Shown here one piece after another: positions 1 through 8,567 of a DNA stretch of 64,000 nucleotides. Each line of letters begins with the position of its first letter. The stretch's first letter is position 1. Under the pieces are notes generated by a model, which saw only the letters and a program-made list of their open reading frames with translations, searched no databases and was not told where the DNA came from. Where the stretch lies: NCBI RefSeq assembly GCF_000943565.1, contig NZ_JTDW01000002.1, forward strand, positions 248,001 to 312,000. Direction: 5' to 3'. The translations under genes were made by a program, and so were the position numbers. Source of the stretch: Neotamlana sedimentorum. GTDB taxonomy: Bacteria > Bacteroidota > Bacteroidia > Flavobacteriales > Flavobacteriaceae.

Positions 1-209
1 ATTATCCAAACCCTGTAAATAATGTTTTAAATATAGATGTAAATAATGGTTTAGAATTAAAACAAGTAAACATTTACAACATGCAAAATCAATATTTATA
101 TTCTGCAAAAACATCGAAAATAAATGTTAATAAGCTAGTCAGTGGTATGTATTTTATTGAAGTAGAAACCACTCAAGGAAAATCTGCTAAAAAGATAATT
201 ATAAATTAA
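1..209 (+). CDS. C-terminal end of a secreted protein with type IX sorting domain (5' partial)
   Basis: The reading frame is open from the left edge (frame 3) to TAA at 207-209. It reads YPNPVNNVLNI, then VNIYNMQNQ, then a KLVSGMYFIEV strand and a basic tail ending KKIIIN. That order (YPNP opening motif, G-x-Y-x-x-x-V strand, lysine-rich end) is the type A C-terminal sorting domain that directs Bacteroidota proteins through the type IX secretion system to the cell surface or medium. Only about 68 residues lie in the window, so the catalytic or adhesive part of the protein is unknown. Confidence 0.85.
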   Translation, partial: YPNPVNNVLNIDVNNGLELKQVNIYNMQNQYLYSAKTSKINVNKLVSGMYFIEVETTQGKSAKKIIIN

Positions 210-304
210 ATATTAGTTTTTAAATTTTATTTAAATCGATACAAATTTTATAAGCCTTTTTTATGAATTAACTTTTCCTAAACATCGATTAAATTAAATT
301 ATTG

Positions 305-312
305 TAAGTTTG
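305..312 (+). promoter_or_regulatory. Candidate -7 box for rnr
   Basis: TAAGTTTG matches the Bacteroidota primary-sigma -7 consensus TAnnTTTG and lies about 90 bases upstream of the rnr start. No clear TTTG -33 element stands at the expected spacing, so this is tentative. Confidence 0.35.
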
Positions 313-404
313 TGTAAACAAATAGCAATTACTTCACACTAAAAAAGCTATTTACTAACACAATTTCCGTTATCTTAGGAAATAAATATGATTACTCAAT
401 TTTT

Positions 405-2642
405 ATGAACAGAAAAAGAAAAGGAAAATCCAATAAAAAGGGAATTTCCAACCTTACAAATACAATTTTAAGCATATTAAAAAAAGAACGCAACCAGGCA
501 TTTAATTATAAACAAATAGCAGCGAAAATAGGCGTTAACGATGCCAGTAGCCGTAACCAAATTATAAAAACTTTAGCTAAACTTGCAGCTAAACAAGAAA
601 TTGAAGAAGTAGATCGTGGTAAGTTTAAAGCCGTGATAAATACCGAGTATTACACTGGAATTTTAGATTTAGCAGCACGCGGGTCTGGTTATATTATCTG
701 CGACGAGTTTGAAGAAGATATATACATAGCTTCAAACAATATTAATCGTGCGTTAAATGGAGACGAAGTTGAGTTTTACCTTTATAAACGCCGTAAACGC
801 GGTAAAATGGAAGGTGAAATTACTCAAGTTTTAAAACGCGAAAAAAGCGAGTATGTTGGTGTTATCCAATTACATAGCAATTATGCTTTTGTAGTTGCAG
901 ATAGTACAAAAATGTATAAAGATATTTTTGTACCCATAAATAAAACTTTTAAAGCTGAAGATGGTGATAAAGTATTAGTAAAACTTGAAGATTGGCCAGA
1001 AAAAGCTGATTCACCTTACGGAAAAGTAGTAAAAGTTCTGGGGAAACCTGGAGAGCACAACACCGAAATTCATGCTATTTTAGCCGATTATGGCTTACCA
1101 AACGAATTTCCAGAAGCGGTTGAAACTTATGCAAACGAGCTCGATACCTCTATAACCGAAGCAGAAATTGCTAAACGTCGCGATATGCGTAAAGATTTAA
1201 CCTTTACGATAGATCCTAAAGATGCTAAAGATTTCGATGATGCCTTATCTTTTAAAAAATTAGAAAATGGCTTGTACGAAATTGGAATTCATATTGCAGA
1301 TGTGTCCCATTATTTAAAAGAAGGTACCGTTCTCGACGATGAAGCTTACGAGCGTGCCACATCGGTTTATTTAGTAGATAGAGTAGTGCCAATGCTGCCC
1401 GAAGTACTATCTAACAATGCCTGTTCATTGCGTCCGCATGAAGAAAAATATACATTTTCGGCAGTATTTACTTTAAATGATAAAGCTGAAATAAAAGACC
1501 AATGGTTTGGTAGAACGGTAACTTATAGTGATGCTCGTTTTGCTTACGAAGAGGCTCAGGCAATAATTGAAAATAATCCCGATGTCACGCTTGGTGCAGT
1601 CGAAGCGTCAAAAATCAATACCGAAATTCCTGAAGAAGTATCATTAACAGGAAAAACATATCAAACAAAACCCGAAATTGCCGAAGCAGTTTTAGTATTA
1701 GATAAGCTTGCTAAAAAAATGCGCGGTGTGCGTATGCGTTCTGGAGCGATTTCTTTCGATAAAGTTGAAGTAAAATTCAATTTAGATGAAAACAACGATC
1801 CGGTTGGTGTATTCTTTAAAACCAGTAAAGATGCTAATAAGTTAATTGAAGAATTTATGCTTCTTGCTAACCGAAAAGTATCGGAATTTATTGGTAAGCA
1901 ATCACCTAAAAAAACCTTTGTTTACAGAGTTCATGATGAGCCAGACGAAAGTAAATTAGCTAGTTTACAAGGTGTTGTAAAACGTTTTGGCTATAAACTC
2001 GATTTTAAAGATAGAAAATCTACTTCAGCTTCATTAAATAATTTACTTAAAGAAGTTAATGGTAAAAAAGAGCAAAATTTAGTAGATACTTTAGCCATAC
2101 GAAGTATGAGTAAAGCTGAATATTCTATACACAATATTGGGCATTATGGTTTAGCATTCGATTATTACAGCCATTTTACATCGCCTATACGCCGTTATCC
2201 AGACGTTATGGCACACCGATTACTACAACACTATTTAGATGGCGGAAAAAGCGCTAATGAGGATGTTTACGAAGAAAAATGTAAACACTCTAGCGATATG
2301 GAAAATTTAGCGACAAAGGCTGAACGTGATTCTATTAAATACATGCAAATTCGCTTTATGGAAGATCATAAAGATGAAGAATTTATAGGTGTTATTTCTG
2401 GAGTAACAGATTGGGGTATTTATGTTGAAATTATTTCGAATAAATGTGAAGGTATGGTAAGTGTTCGTGATATGACAGACGATCATTATGCTTTCGATCA
2501 AGAACTTTACGCTATGGTTGGCAGAAGCAATAAAATTATTTACCAACTTGGTGATGAAGTTGTTGTAAAAGTAAAAAATACTGATTTAGTTAAAAAGCAC
2601 TTAGATTTTACTTTAATAGGTAAAGTTGAAGAAGAAGCTTAA
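405..2642 (+). CDS. rnr: Ribonuclease R
   Basis: A 745-residue 3'-5' exoribonuclease of the RNB family, which degrades structured RNA and takes part in rRNA and mRNA quality control in the cytoplasm. Domain order as seen: a short basic N-terminus, a winged-helix region (about 15-75), two cold-shock/OB regions (about 80-230), the RNB catalytic domain (about 245-590) and a C-terminal S1 domain (about 650-730, DWGIYVEI strand). The metal-binding cluster IDPKDAKDFDDA places conserved aspartates at D270, D276, D278 and D279. Length is normal for RNase R in Bacteroidota. The ATG is preceded by an AT-rich leader without a Shine-Dalgarno, as is usual in this phylum. The gene appears to stand alone. 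Confidence 0.96.
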   Translation: MNRKRKGKSNKKGISNLTNTILSILKKERNQAFNYKQIAAKIGVNDASSRNQIIKTLAKLAAKQEIEEVDRGKFKAVINTEYYTGILDLAARGSGYIICDEFEEDIYIASNNINRALNGDEVEFYLYKRRKRGKMEGEITQVLKREKSEYVGVIQLHSNYAFVVADSTKMYKDIFVPINKTFKAEDGDKVLVKLEDWPEKADSPYGKVVKVLGKPGEHNTEIHAILADYGLPNEFPEAVETYANELDTSITEAEIAKRRDMRKDLTFTIDPKDAKDFDDALSFKKLENGLYEIGIHIADVSHYLKEGTVLDDEAYERATSVYLVDRVVPMLPEVLSNNACSLRPHEEKYTFSAVFTLNDKAEIKDQWFGRTVTYSDARFAYEEAQAIIENNPDVTLGAVEASKINTEIPEEVSLTGKTYQTKPEIAEAVLVLDKLAKKMRGVRMRSGAISFDKVEVKFNLDENNDPVGVFFKTSKDANKLIEEFMLLANRKVSEFIGKQSPKKTFVYRVHDEPDESKLASLQGVVKRFGYKLDFKDRKSTSASLNNLLKEVNGKKEQNLVDTLAIRSMSKAEYSIHNIGHYGLAFDYYSHFTSPIRRYPDVMAHRLLQHYLDGGKSANEDVYEEKCKHSSDMENLATKAERDSIKYMQIRFMEDHKDEEFIGVISGVTDWGIYVEIISNKCEGMVSVRDMTDDHYAFDQELYAMVGRSNKIIYQLGDEVVVKVKNTDLVKKHLDFTLIGKVEEEA

Positions 2643-2699
2643 AATATAAAATAGAATAAAAAAAGAGCTTGTTTAAAATATTTTAATATTATCAACCTT

Positions 2700-3248
2700 T
2701 TAATAGTCTGTAACCGAGCTCCAGTTTTCTCCAGATTTTATGCGGTATAATTGCATTTCTGAAATTCCAAATTGTTTAGCAATCATTTTTAAACGTGTTC
2801 TGCGGTTAGGGTCGTTTATTTTTCGTTTTATCAATCTAACTTTACTTTCGGTAAGTTTCGCATAAGTACGCTTTCTAGGTTTATTTTTATATTCTGGATT
2901 ACTAAATTGATGAATTTCTTTTTCACGTTTAGTGGCCCATTTTAAGTTTTCAACCCGGTTATCATTTTTATCGTAATTTAAATGAATTACGTAAACGCCA
3001 TCATTTTGTTCTAAAAAGTGTTGTGCAACAAGTTTATGAATATATCGGCTAGTAGATTTTCCATTTACCTTTTGTTTTACTGGTAAATTTCGATACCCGT
3101 TTATATACGATTCTTTTACTAAAAATTCTTTTTCACCTTTACAATTAATAACTCTTCCGTAGTTCGAAATTTTAAATTTTTCATTTTCTGCAATAGCATC
3201 ATCAAATTTAATTTCTTTCCATTCTTCTTTCCAATAATCTCGTATCAT
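2700..3248 (-). CDS. NUMOD4/HNH-type DNA-binding protein
   Basis: 182 residues. The N-terminus carries a NUMOD4-like motif (W-K-E-I ... FKISNYGRV, about 10-35). The centre looks like the HNH_3 fold of homing endonucleases: YIHKLVAQHF followed by VIHLNYDKNDNRVENLKWAT, keeping one histidine and the asparagine, but with Ile where the usual Asn precedes the His. The C-terminus (about 130-175) has a basic helix-turn-helix ending FGISEMQLYRIKSGENW, resembling a NUMOD1/sigma-like DNA-recognition helix. No intron or intein surrounds it. It is transcribed towards rnr and the two stop codons are about 60 bases apart. It may be a domesticated homing endonuclease acting as a DNA-binding regulator; nuclease activity is unproven. 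Confidence 0.7.
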   Translation of the reverse strand: MIRDYWKEEWKEIKFDDAIAENEKFKISNYGRVINCKGEKEFLVKESYINGYRNLPVKQKVNGKSTSRYIHKLVAQHFLEQNDGVYVIHLNYDKNDNRVENLKWATKREKEIHQFSNPEYKNKPRKRTYAKLTESKVRLIKRKINDPNRRTRLKMIAKQFGISEMQLYRIKSGENWSSVTDY

Positions 3249-3432
3249 AGTTTTTTTTTAAAGTAAAAATAGCAAGTATGTAATTTACGTAAAATAGAAG
3301 GAAGCTAGAAGCATTTTAACCAAAAACTATTAATTTTCGCTATAATGAAAGAAATAATATACATTTAAATTTATATATTTTTGTTAAATTATAGTTTTAA
3401 AATATAATATAGTTTATTTCGAATGGTTTTGT

Positions 3433-4272
3433 TTACATATTAAATTGTTCGGTAGTTAATCCGTTATTAAATTTAATATTGCTCCAGTTTACAAGTATCC
3501 AAGGATCTTGAGAAACAGTTGCATCCCAAGTAGATTTTTTATACTTACGAGTTGTTGGTATTAATAGATCATCAATCTTTTCGTATTCTAAAGTCATTAA
3601 AAAAGGTGTTTCCATAACACCAAAATCGGCAACAGTAAATAAAAATTGGTCTACTAATTGAGTTTCTTTATTAATGTAAAGCTGATAAATATCGGTTGGT
3701 TTATCGTTTTTAGTTTCAAACGATACTTTTACAATTTGGTAATTGGTTTCGTTTATAACAGTATCGCCTAAATAGTCGTAAATTAAACCTGGATCTAATA
3801 ATTTTTGAAACATAGTAAACCAATAAAAATTGGTAGGTCTATTAAATGCAACACGTTTTAAAGCCGTTTCGTCGTTAATTGGGTCACCTTCATGTTTTAA
3901 CCAATAGTTTTTTCCGTCGTAACCTTGTTCTAGAACGCCTTTTAAATAGGGTAAAGTTCTTTCGTGTTGTTCATATTTTCCATACGAAAGTTCGCCATTA
4001 AATATGTATTTTTCTGTCGATACATCTTTTTTACCATCAGGAGTTTGGTAAGTATAAGTGTAAACAACATCTTTTTTTGCGCGAAGTGTTTTGTAATTTC
4101 CAACGGTTTGTACCAGGTTATAAACCAATTCGTGTCCTTTATTTTTAAAGGTTTGTTTTGGAGTTTCTGTAGTTTGTTTAATTTCTGTTTTTTCTGTCTT
4201 GACTTTGTTATTACACGATAAAGCAAGCAAACTCGATAGCATTACAGCCGAAAAGTAATTTTTTGTAATCAT
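3433..4272 (-). CDS. Putative lipoprotein, DUF6503-like
   Basis: 279 residues starting with a lipoprotein signal (hydrophobic stretch ending SLLALSC, predicted lipidated Cys at about residue 20). The mature part alternates beta strands and includes the stretches GYDGKNYWLK, LGDTVINETNYQIVKVSF and YQLYINKETQLVDQF. These resemble the LolA-like, one-sheet lipoprotein folds common in flavobacteria (I believe DUF6503). It probably sits on the periplasmic face of a membrane. No substrate can be assigned. It is a single gene read leftwards, divergent from the YbjQ-like gene. Confidence 0.6.
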   Translation of the reverse strand: MITKNYFSAVMLSSLLALSCNNKVKTEKTEIKQTTETPKQTFKNKGHELVYNLVQTVGNYKTLRAKKDVVYTYTYQTPDGKKDVSTEKYIFNGELSYGKYEQHERTLPYLKGVLEQGYDGKNYWLKHEGDPINDETALKRVAFNRPTNFYWFTMFQKLLDPGLIYDYLGDTVINETNYQIVKVSFETKNDKPTDIYQLYINKETQLVDQFLFTVADFGVMETPFLMTLEYEKIDDLLIPTTRKYKKSTWDATVSQDPWILVNWSNIKFNNGLTTEQFNM

Positions 4273-4379
4273 AACTATTATTTTTTGTATAAAAATATAA
4301 CTAAATAAACGGTTAGCTATGTTTTATATGTAACTTTAACAATCTTTTAAATACTAATAAGTAAATAAAATAGATAAAC

Positions 4380-4673
4380 ATGATTTTAACTACAACACCT
4401 AATATTGAAGGCCATAAAATTGTTGATTATTTAGGAATTGTTTCTGGTATTTCTAGCAATATAAAAACCTCGTTTTCATTTAAAACCGAGAAGAATTTAA
4501 AATTGTTTTCTGAGGCTATAGATAAAGCTAAAGAAGAAGCATTTCAAAAACTAAAAGTAAATGCTGTACAGTTGCAAGCTAATGCTATTGTTGGTATTAG
4601 TGTAGATATGGAAACCGAATCGAGCGCATATTTTTTTATTTCGGTGACAGGTACTGCTGTGAAAGTAGAATAA
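4380..4673 (+). CDS. YbjQ/UPF0145 family protein
   Basis: 97 residues beginning MILTTTPNIEGHKIVDYLGIVSG, which is the hallmark start of the YbjQ (DUF74) family of small pentameric proteins. The pattern continues with alternating Ala/Glu/Lys helices (AIDKAKEEAFQKL), a conserved ANAIVGI strand and a closing strand VTGTAVKVE. The family is sometimes called heavy-metal-binding, but no metal ligand cysteines are present here and the cellular role is unsettled. Full length for the family. The following gene starts about 100 bases downstream. Confidence 0.85.
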   Translation: MILTTTPNIEGHKIVDYLGIVSGISSNIKTSFSFKTEKNLKLFSEAIDKAKEEAFQKLKVNAVQLQANAIVGISVDMETESSAYFFISVTGTAVKVE

Positions 4674-4771
4674 ATTATAATGTTTTGCTAAAGTTTTTAG
4701 GTAATGGAACAATTATTGATTCCTTTACGTAAATTATAAAAAAGTAGAATTTAAAATTTTTAAAATTTAAA

Positions 4772-5446
4772 ATGAAAACCTTAGTTAAAACACTTGTATT
4801 ATTTATTACTGTAAACTTATTTTCTCAAAATGTTATTGAAAAAACGGTTGGAGAATTTAAAGAACTTAAAGTTTACGATTTAATAAACGTAGAACTTGTT
4901 AAAGCAGACCAAGATAAAGTTGAAATTACAGGCGATAATAAAGACGATGTTGTAATTGTAAACAAAAACGGTACTTTAAAAATAAAAATGAAGTTGGGTG
5001 AATCGTTTGAAGGAAACCAAACTAAAGTAAAATTGTACTACACCAACGTTGATATTATTGATGTAAATGAAGGCGCTACAGTAACTTCAAACGATACAAT
5101 AAAACAATTTGAAATAGATTTTAATGCACAAGAAGGTGGTATAATTAAAATACCTGTAGATGTGTCGTTTACCAATGTTAAAGCGGTAACTGGTGGTGTG
5201 GTTGAAGTGTTAGGAACTTCTAAAAGTCAAGATATTTCTTTATTAACAGGTGGCGAATATCATGGTAAAGAATTAGCATCCGAAAAAGCTAAAGTATCAA
5301 TTAATGCTGCTGGTTCGGCATATGTAAAAGCCTCAAAATCAGTAGACGCTAAAGTTAGAGCTGGAGGCGAAATATTTATTTATGGTAATCCAGAAACAGT
5401 TAACGAAAGTAAAATTTTTGGTGGTAGCATAAAGCGTATAGATTAA
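4772..5446 (+). CDS. GIN-domain (DUF2807) secreted protein
   Basis: 224 residues with a short Sec signal peptide (hydrophobic core, cleavage likely after LFSQ at about residue 19). The mature part is a run of short beta repeats rich in Gly, Val and Asp (LKVYDLINVEL, ATVTSNDTIKQFEI, GSAYVKASKSVDAKVRAGGEIFIYGNP). This is the single-stranded beta-helix pattern of the DUF2807 head-GIN domain. It is presumably exported to the periplasm or surface. The function of the family is unknown. A strong hairpin follows directly, so it is likely monocistronic. Confidence 0.82.
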   Translation: MKTLVKTLVLFITVNLFSQNVIEKTVGEFKELKVYDLINVELVKADQDKVEITGDNKDDVVIVNKNGTLKIKMKLGESFEGNQTKVKLYYTNVDIIDVNEGATVTSNDTIKQFEIDFNAQEGGIIKIPVDVSFTNVKAVTGGVVEVLGTSKSQDISLLTGGEYHGKELASEKAKVSINAAGSAYVKASKSVDAKVRAGGEIFIYGNPETVNESKIFGGSIKRID

Positions 5447-5450
5447 CTTT

Positions 5451-5498
5451 TAAGCTTTACAACACCTATACACGAGTGCTTGTAAAGCTTATTTTTAG
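5451..5498 (+). terminator. Rho-independent terminator after the GIN-domain gene
   Basis: A perfect 12-bp inverted repeat (TAAGCTTTACAA at 5451-5462 pairing with 5480-5491) with a 17-base loop is followed by a T-rich run (TTATTTTTAG). It separates the GIN gene from the regulator downstream. Confidence 0.75.
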
Positions 5499-5531
5499 TA
5501 ATTTAGCTATACAACAAACTAAATTTTACCG

Positions 5532-8339
5532 TTGAAGCTAACTAAATTTTTAAGTTTTGTAGCTGTAATATATTCTTTTTTAATAGTTACAGCTCAGGAA
5601 CGCCCGCCTATTCAAATTTTTACACCATCGCAATATGGTGCCGAAAATCAAAATTGGTCTATTTCTCAAGCCAAGAATCAATCTATTTTTATTGCTAATA
5701 ATAAAGGTTTATTAGAATTTAATGGCGCAAAATGGCGTGTTTATGCTTCGCCAAATAAAACGATTATCCGATCGGTAGCGGTTATAAACAACGTTATTTA
5801 TACTGGTAGTTTTAGAGAGTTCGGACTTTGGAAACGCGATAATTATGGAAATTTAAAATATACATCTTTATCTCAACAATTAAACATTCCATTTTTAGAA
5901 GATGAAGAGTTATGGAATATTATTGGTATAGACGATTATGTTCTGTTTCAATCCCTTAACAGAATTTATATTTACAATACTAAAAATAAAAGTTATTCTA
6001 TAATAAATTCTCAAGACACTATTTATCGTTTGTTTAAGGTCGACGATTCTATTTATTTTCAAAAGTTAACCAATGGTTTATTCGAAATAGTAAATGGTGA
6101 AGCACGTTTAGTTTCAAACCATAACATTATCAAGCAAAATTTACTGGTTAATGTTTTTAAGAAAAATAATAAATTGTTTTTTTTAACCGAGGATAATGGT
6201 TTTTACTATTTAGAAAATAATGAAATATTGCCATGGCAAATTCCTGCAAGTAGTTCTTTAGAAAAATTACGCATTTACAGTAGTAAAAAATTAAAAGATG
6301 GAAGTTTTGTATTAGGAAGTATTTCCGATGGTATTTTACTTTTATCATCTACTGGCGAAATTCTTCATAAAATCAATCAAAAATCTGGTTTAAGTAATAA
6401 TACGGTTTTATCGGTTTTTGAAGATGTTGAAAATAACATTTGGTTAGGCTTAGAAAACGGTATTAACTGCATCAATATAAAATCACCTTTTAGTATTTAT
6501 AATGACACCGAAGGCCATATTGGAGCTGTTAATGCTTCAGTTTTACATGATAATTACTTATACATTGGTACTAACCAGGGGTTGTTTTATAAACGATATA
6601 AAAGTAACGAAGATTTTAAGTTTATAAACGGAACTCAAGGTGCTGTTTGGTGTTTAAATATAATTGATAATCAGTTATTTTGTGGTCATAATTCAGGCAC
6701 ATTTTTAGTTAGTAAAAATCAGGCTAATTTAATTTTGAATGTACAAGGAACTTGGAATATTAAAAAACTTAACGATAGTTTATTAATTCAAGGTAATTAT
6801 ACTGGTTTATATCTTTTAGAAAAAGGTAAAAATACTTGGAAACTTCGTAATAAAATTAAAGGCTTTAATATTTCTAGTCGTTATTTTGAAGTGCTTAATA
6901 GTAAAAATGTTTTTGTAAGTCATGAATATAAAGGAGTGTTTAATATTACCCTTAATAATGCACTTAACGAAGCAGTTAAAATTTCGCAAGAAGCTATTGA
7001 AACCGGCCTAAAAACCAGTTTAATTAAGTACGAAAACAACATTTATTATTCCCAAATTAGTGGCGTTTATAAGTATAATAAAACCGATAAATCTTTCGAG
7101 CGTGATTCTATTTTTAGTCAGCTTTTTAATAAAGAAGAGTATATTTCTGGTAAACTTATTGTCGATAACCAAACGAATAAACTTTGGGCAACTTCGGTTT
7201 CTGGTTTAAGTTACATGGCGAGTAGTAAACTTAGTAATACGCCAAAAATAAATCATATTGCTATACCAAGTCATTCTAGAAATGATGTAGCAGGTTACGA
7301 GAATATAACACACTTAGAACAAAATAAATTCCTTTATGGTAATTCTACAGGCTATATTATTTTTAATTTAGAACAGGTAAAGCAAAAACCATTTAAAGTT
7401 TATTTAAATAGAGTCATTAATAGTGCTTTTAAAAATAGAAACGATTCATTAATTTTTGTAAACACTAGTAAAGCGCAAAAGTTTAAATACGCTAATAATA
7501 ATATTCGATTTACTTTTAGTGTTCCAGAATATCAAAAATATGCTTTAGCCGAGTATCAATATCAATTAGAAGGCATTCAAAACACTTGGAGTAAATGGAG
7601 TAAAAAACCCGAAGAATTTTTCGAAAATTTACCGCATGGAAACTATACTTTTAAAGTACGCGCCAAAATAGGAAGTACACCTTCTACCAATACCGAAACA
7701 TATAGTTTTACGATACAACGACCTTGGTATATTTCTAATACCATGATGATTTGTTATGGTGTTATGGTGCTGTTATTTTCTTGGTTTATGCACAACCAAT
7801 ATAAGCGAAGTTTTAAAAAGCAACAGAAAAAATTAATTATTAAAAAACAACGTGAACTAGAATTAAAAGAACTTGAAAATAAAGAACAATTAACTCGATT
7901 TAAAAACGATAAACTGCAACAAGATATTGAAAATAAAAACCGTGAACTTGGTATTTCTACCATGAACTTAATCAAGAAAAATGAGTTTTTAAATAATCTT
8001 AAAAAAGAACTTCAAAATGTAAACGATGTTAAATCTATAAAACGAGTAATTAATATTATTGATAAGAATATTAATAATACAGACGATTGGCATTTGTTTG
8101 AAGAAGCTTTTAATAACGCCGATAAAAATTTCCTTAAAAAAATAAAACAACTGCATCCAGAACTCACCTCAAACGATTTACGTTTATGTGCCTATTTGCG
8201 TTTAAATTTAGCTTCAAAAGAAATTGCGCCATTACTTAATATTTCTCCTCGAAGTGTTGAAGTAAAACGTTACCGATTGCGAAAAAAGATGAATTTAAAG
8301 CACGAAGCCAGTTTAACCAATTATATTTTAAGCGTATAG
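5532..8339 (+). CDS. Membrane-bound Y_Y_Y / LuxR-type transcriptional regulator of the glucan locus
   Basis: 935 residues. A signal peptide (1-21, ending VTAQ) is followed by a periplasmic beta-propeller region with Reg_prop-like repeats (for example NTVLSVFEDVENNIWLGLENG near 290). Then come a Y_Y_Y domain (about 660-735, LAEYQYQLEGIQNTWSKW and NYTFKVRA), one membrane helix (about 738-756), a charged coiled coil (about 760-850) and a C-terminal LuxR-type helix-turn-helix (LTSNDLRLCAYL, SKEIAPLLNISPRSVEVKRYRL). No histidine kinase or receiver domain is present, unlike classical hybrid two-component systems. This suggests direct coupling of periplasmic ligand sensing to DNA binding. The start must be TTG at 5532: an in-frame stop lies 12 bases upstream and the signal peptide begins there. 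It precedes SusC on the same strand and is probably its activator. Confidence 0.88.
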   Translation: MKLTKFLSFVAVIYSFLIVTAQERPPIQIFTPSQYGAENQNWSISQAKNQSIFIANNKGLLEFNGAKWRVYASPNKTIIRSVAVINNVIYTGSFREFGLWKRDNYGNLKYTSLSQQLNIPFLEDEELWNIIGIDDYVLFQSLNRIYIYNTKNKSYSIINSQDTIYRLFKVDDSIYFQKLTNGLFEIVNGEARLVSNHNIIKQNLLVNVFKKNNKLFFLTEDNGFYYLENNEILPWQIPASSSLEKLRIYSSKKLKDGSFVLGSISDGILLLSSTGEILHKINQKSGLSNNTVLSVFEDVENNIWLGLENGINCINIKSPFSIYNDTEGHIGAVNASVLHDNYLYIGTNQGLFYKRYKSNEDFKFINGTQGAVWCLNIIDNQLFCGHNSGTFLVSKNQANLILNVQGTWNIKKLNDSLLIQGNYTGLYLLEKGKNTWKLRNKIKGFNISSRYFEVLNSKNVFVSHEYKGVFNITLNNALNEAVKISQEAIETGLKTSLIKYENNIYYSQISGVYKYNKTDKSFERDSIFSQLFNKEEYISGKLIVDNQTNKLWATSVSGLSYMASSKLSNTPKINHIAIPSHSRNDVAGYENITHLEQNKFLYGNSTGYIIFNLEQVKQKPFKVYLNRVINSAFKNRNDSLIFVNTSKAQKFKYANNNIRFTFSVPEYQKYALAEYQYQLEGIQNTWSKWSKKPEEFFENLPHGNYTFKVRAKIGSTPSTNTETYSFTIQRPWYISNTMMICYGVMVLLFSWFMHNQYKRSFKKQQKKLIIKKQRELELKELENKEQLTRFKNDKLQQDIENKNRELGISTMNLIKKNEFLNNLKKELQNVNDVKSIKRVINIIDKNINNTDDWHLFEEAFNNADKNFLKKIKQLHPELTSNDLRLCAYLRLNLASKEIAPLLNISPRSVEVKRYRLRKKMNLKHEASLTNYILSV

Positions 8340-8502
8340 TTACTATACAAATTTAATTTTTACCTATACAACACCACAACATACACCTTTTTTGTCTTTT
8401 TTTAGTGTTTCATTAAATTCCTTTATTTAAAGCCTATAACAAGTTAAAATTATATAATTAATAATATTTTTATATTTTTTTTACGATGTATGTTTTTTGT
8501 TG

Positions 8503-8523
8503 AGGTGTTTTTTAATAATACCT
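8503..8523. promoter_or_regulatory. Candidate operator dyad upstream of the SusC gene
   Basis: An imperfect palindrome: AGGTGTT (8503-8509) and AATACCT (8517-8523), with 6 of 7 positions symmetric. It lies 45-65 bases before the SusC start in a 228-base intergenic region that holds no gene. A TTTTTTG stretch just upstream (8493-8499) could serve as a -33 element. Binding by the adjacent LuxR-type regulator is only an inference. Confidence 0.3.
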
Positions 8524-8567
8524 AAAACGTCTTTTGTAATTTTATTTCAAACTAAAACTAAATTTTT

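Noticed and set aside
2307-2546. Minus-strand ORF of 79 codons
   Set aside because: Antisense to the S1 end of rnr, with no recognisable features.
3964-4221. Plus-strand ORF rich in Phe and Cys
   Set aside because: Antisense to the DUF6503-like lipoprotein gene; composition reflects the complementary Lys-rich sequence.
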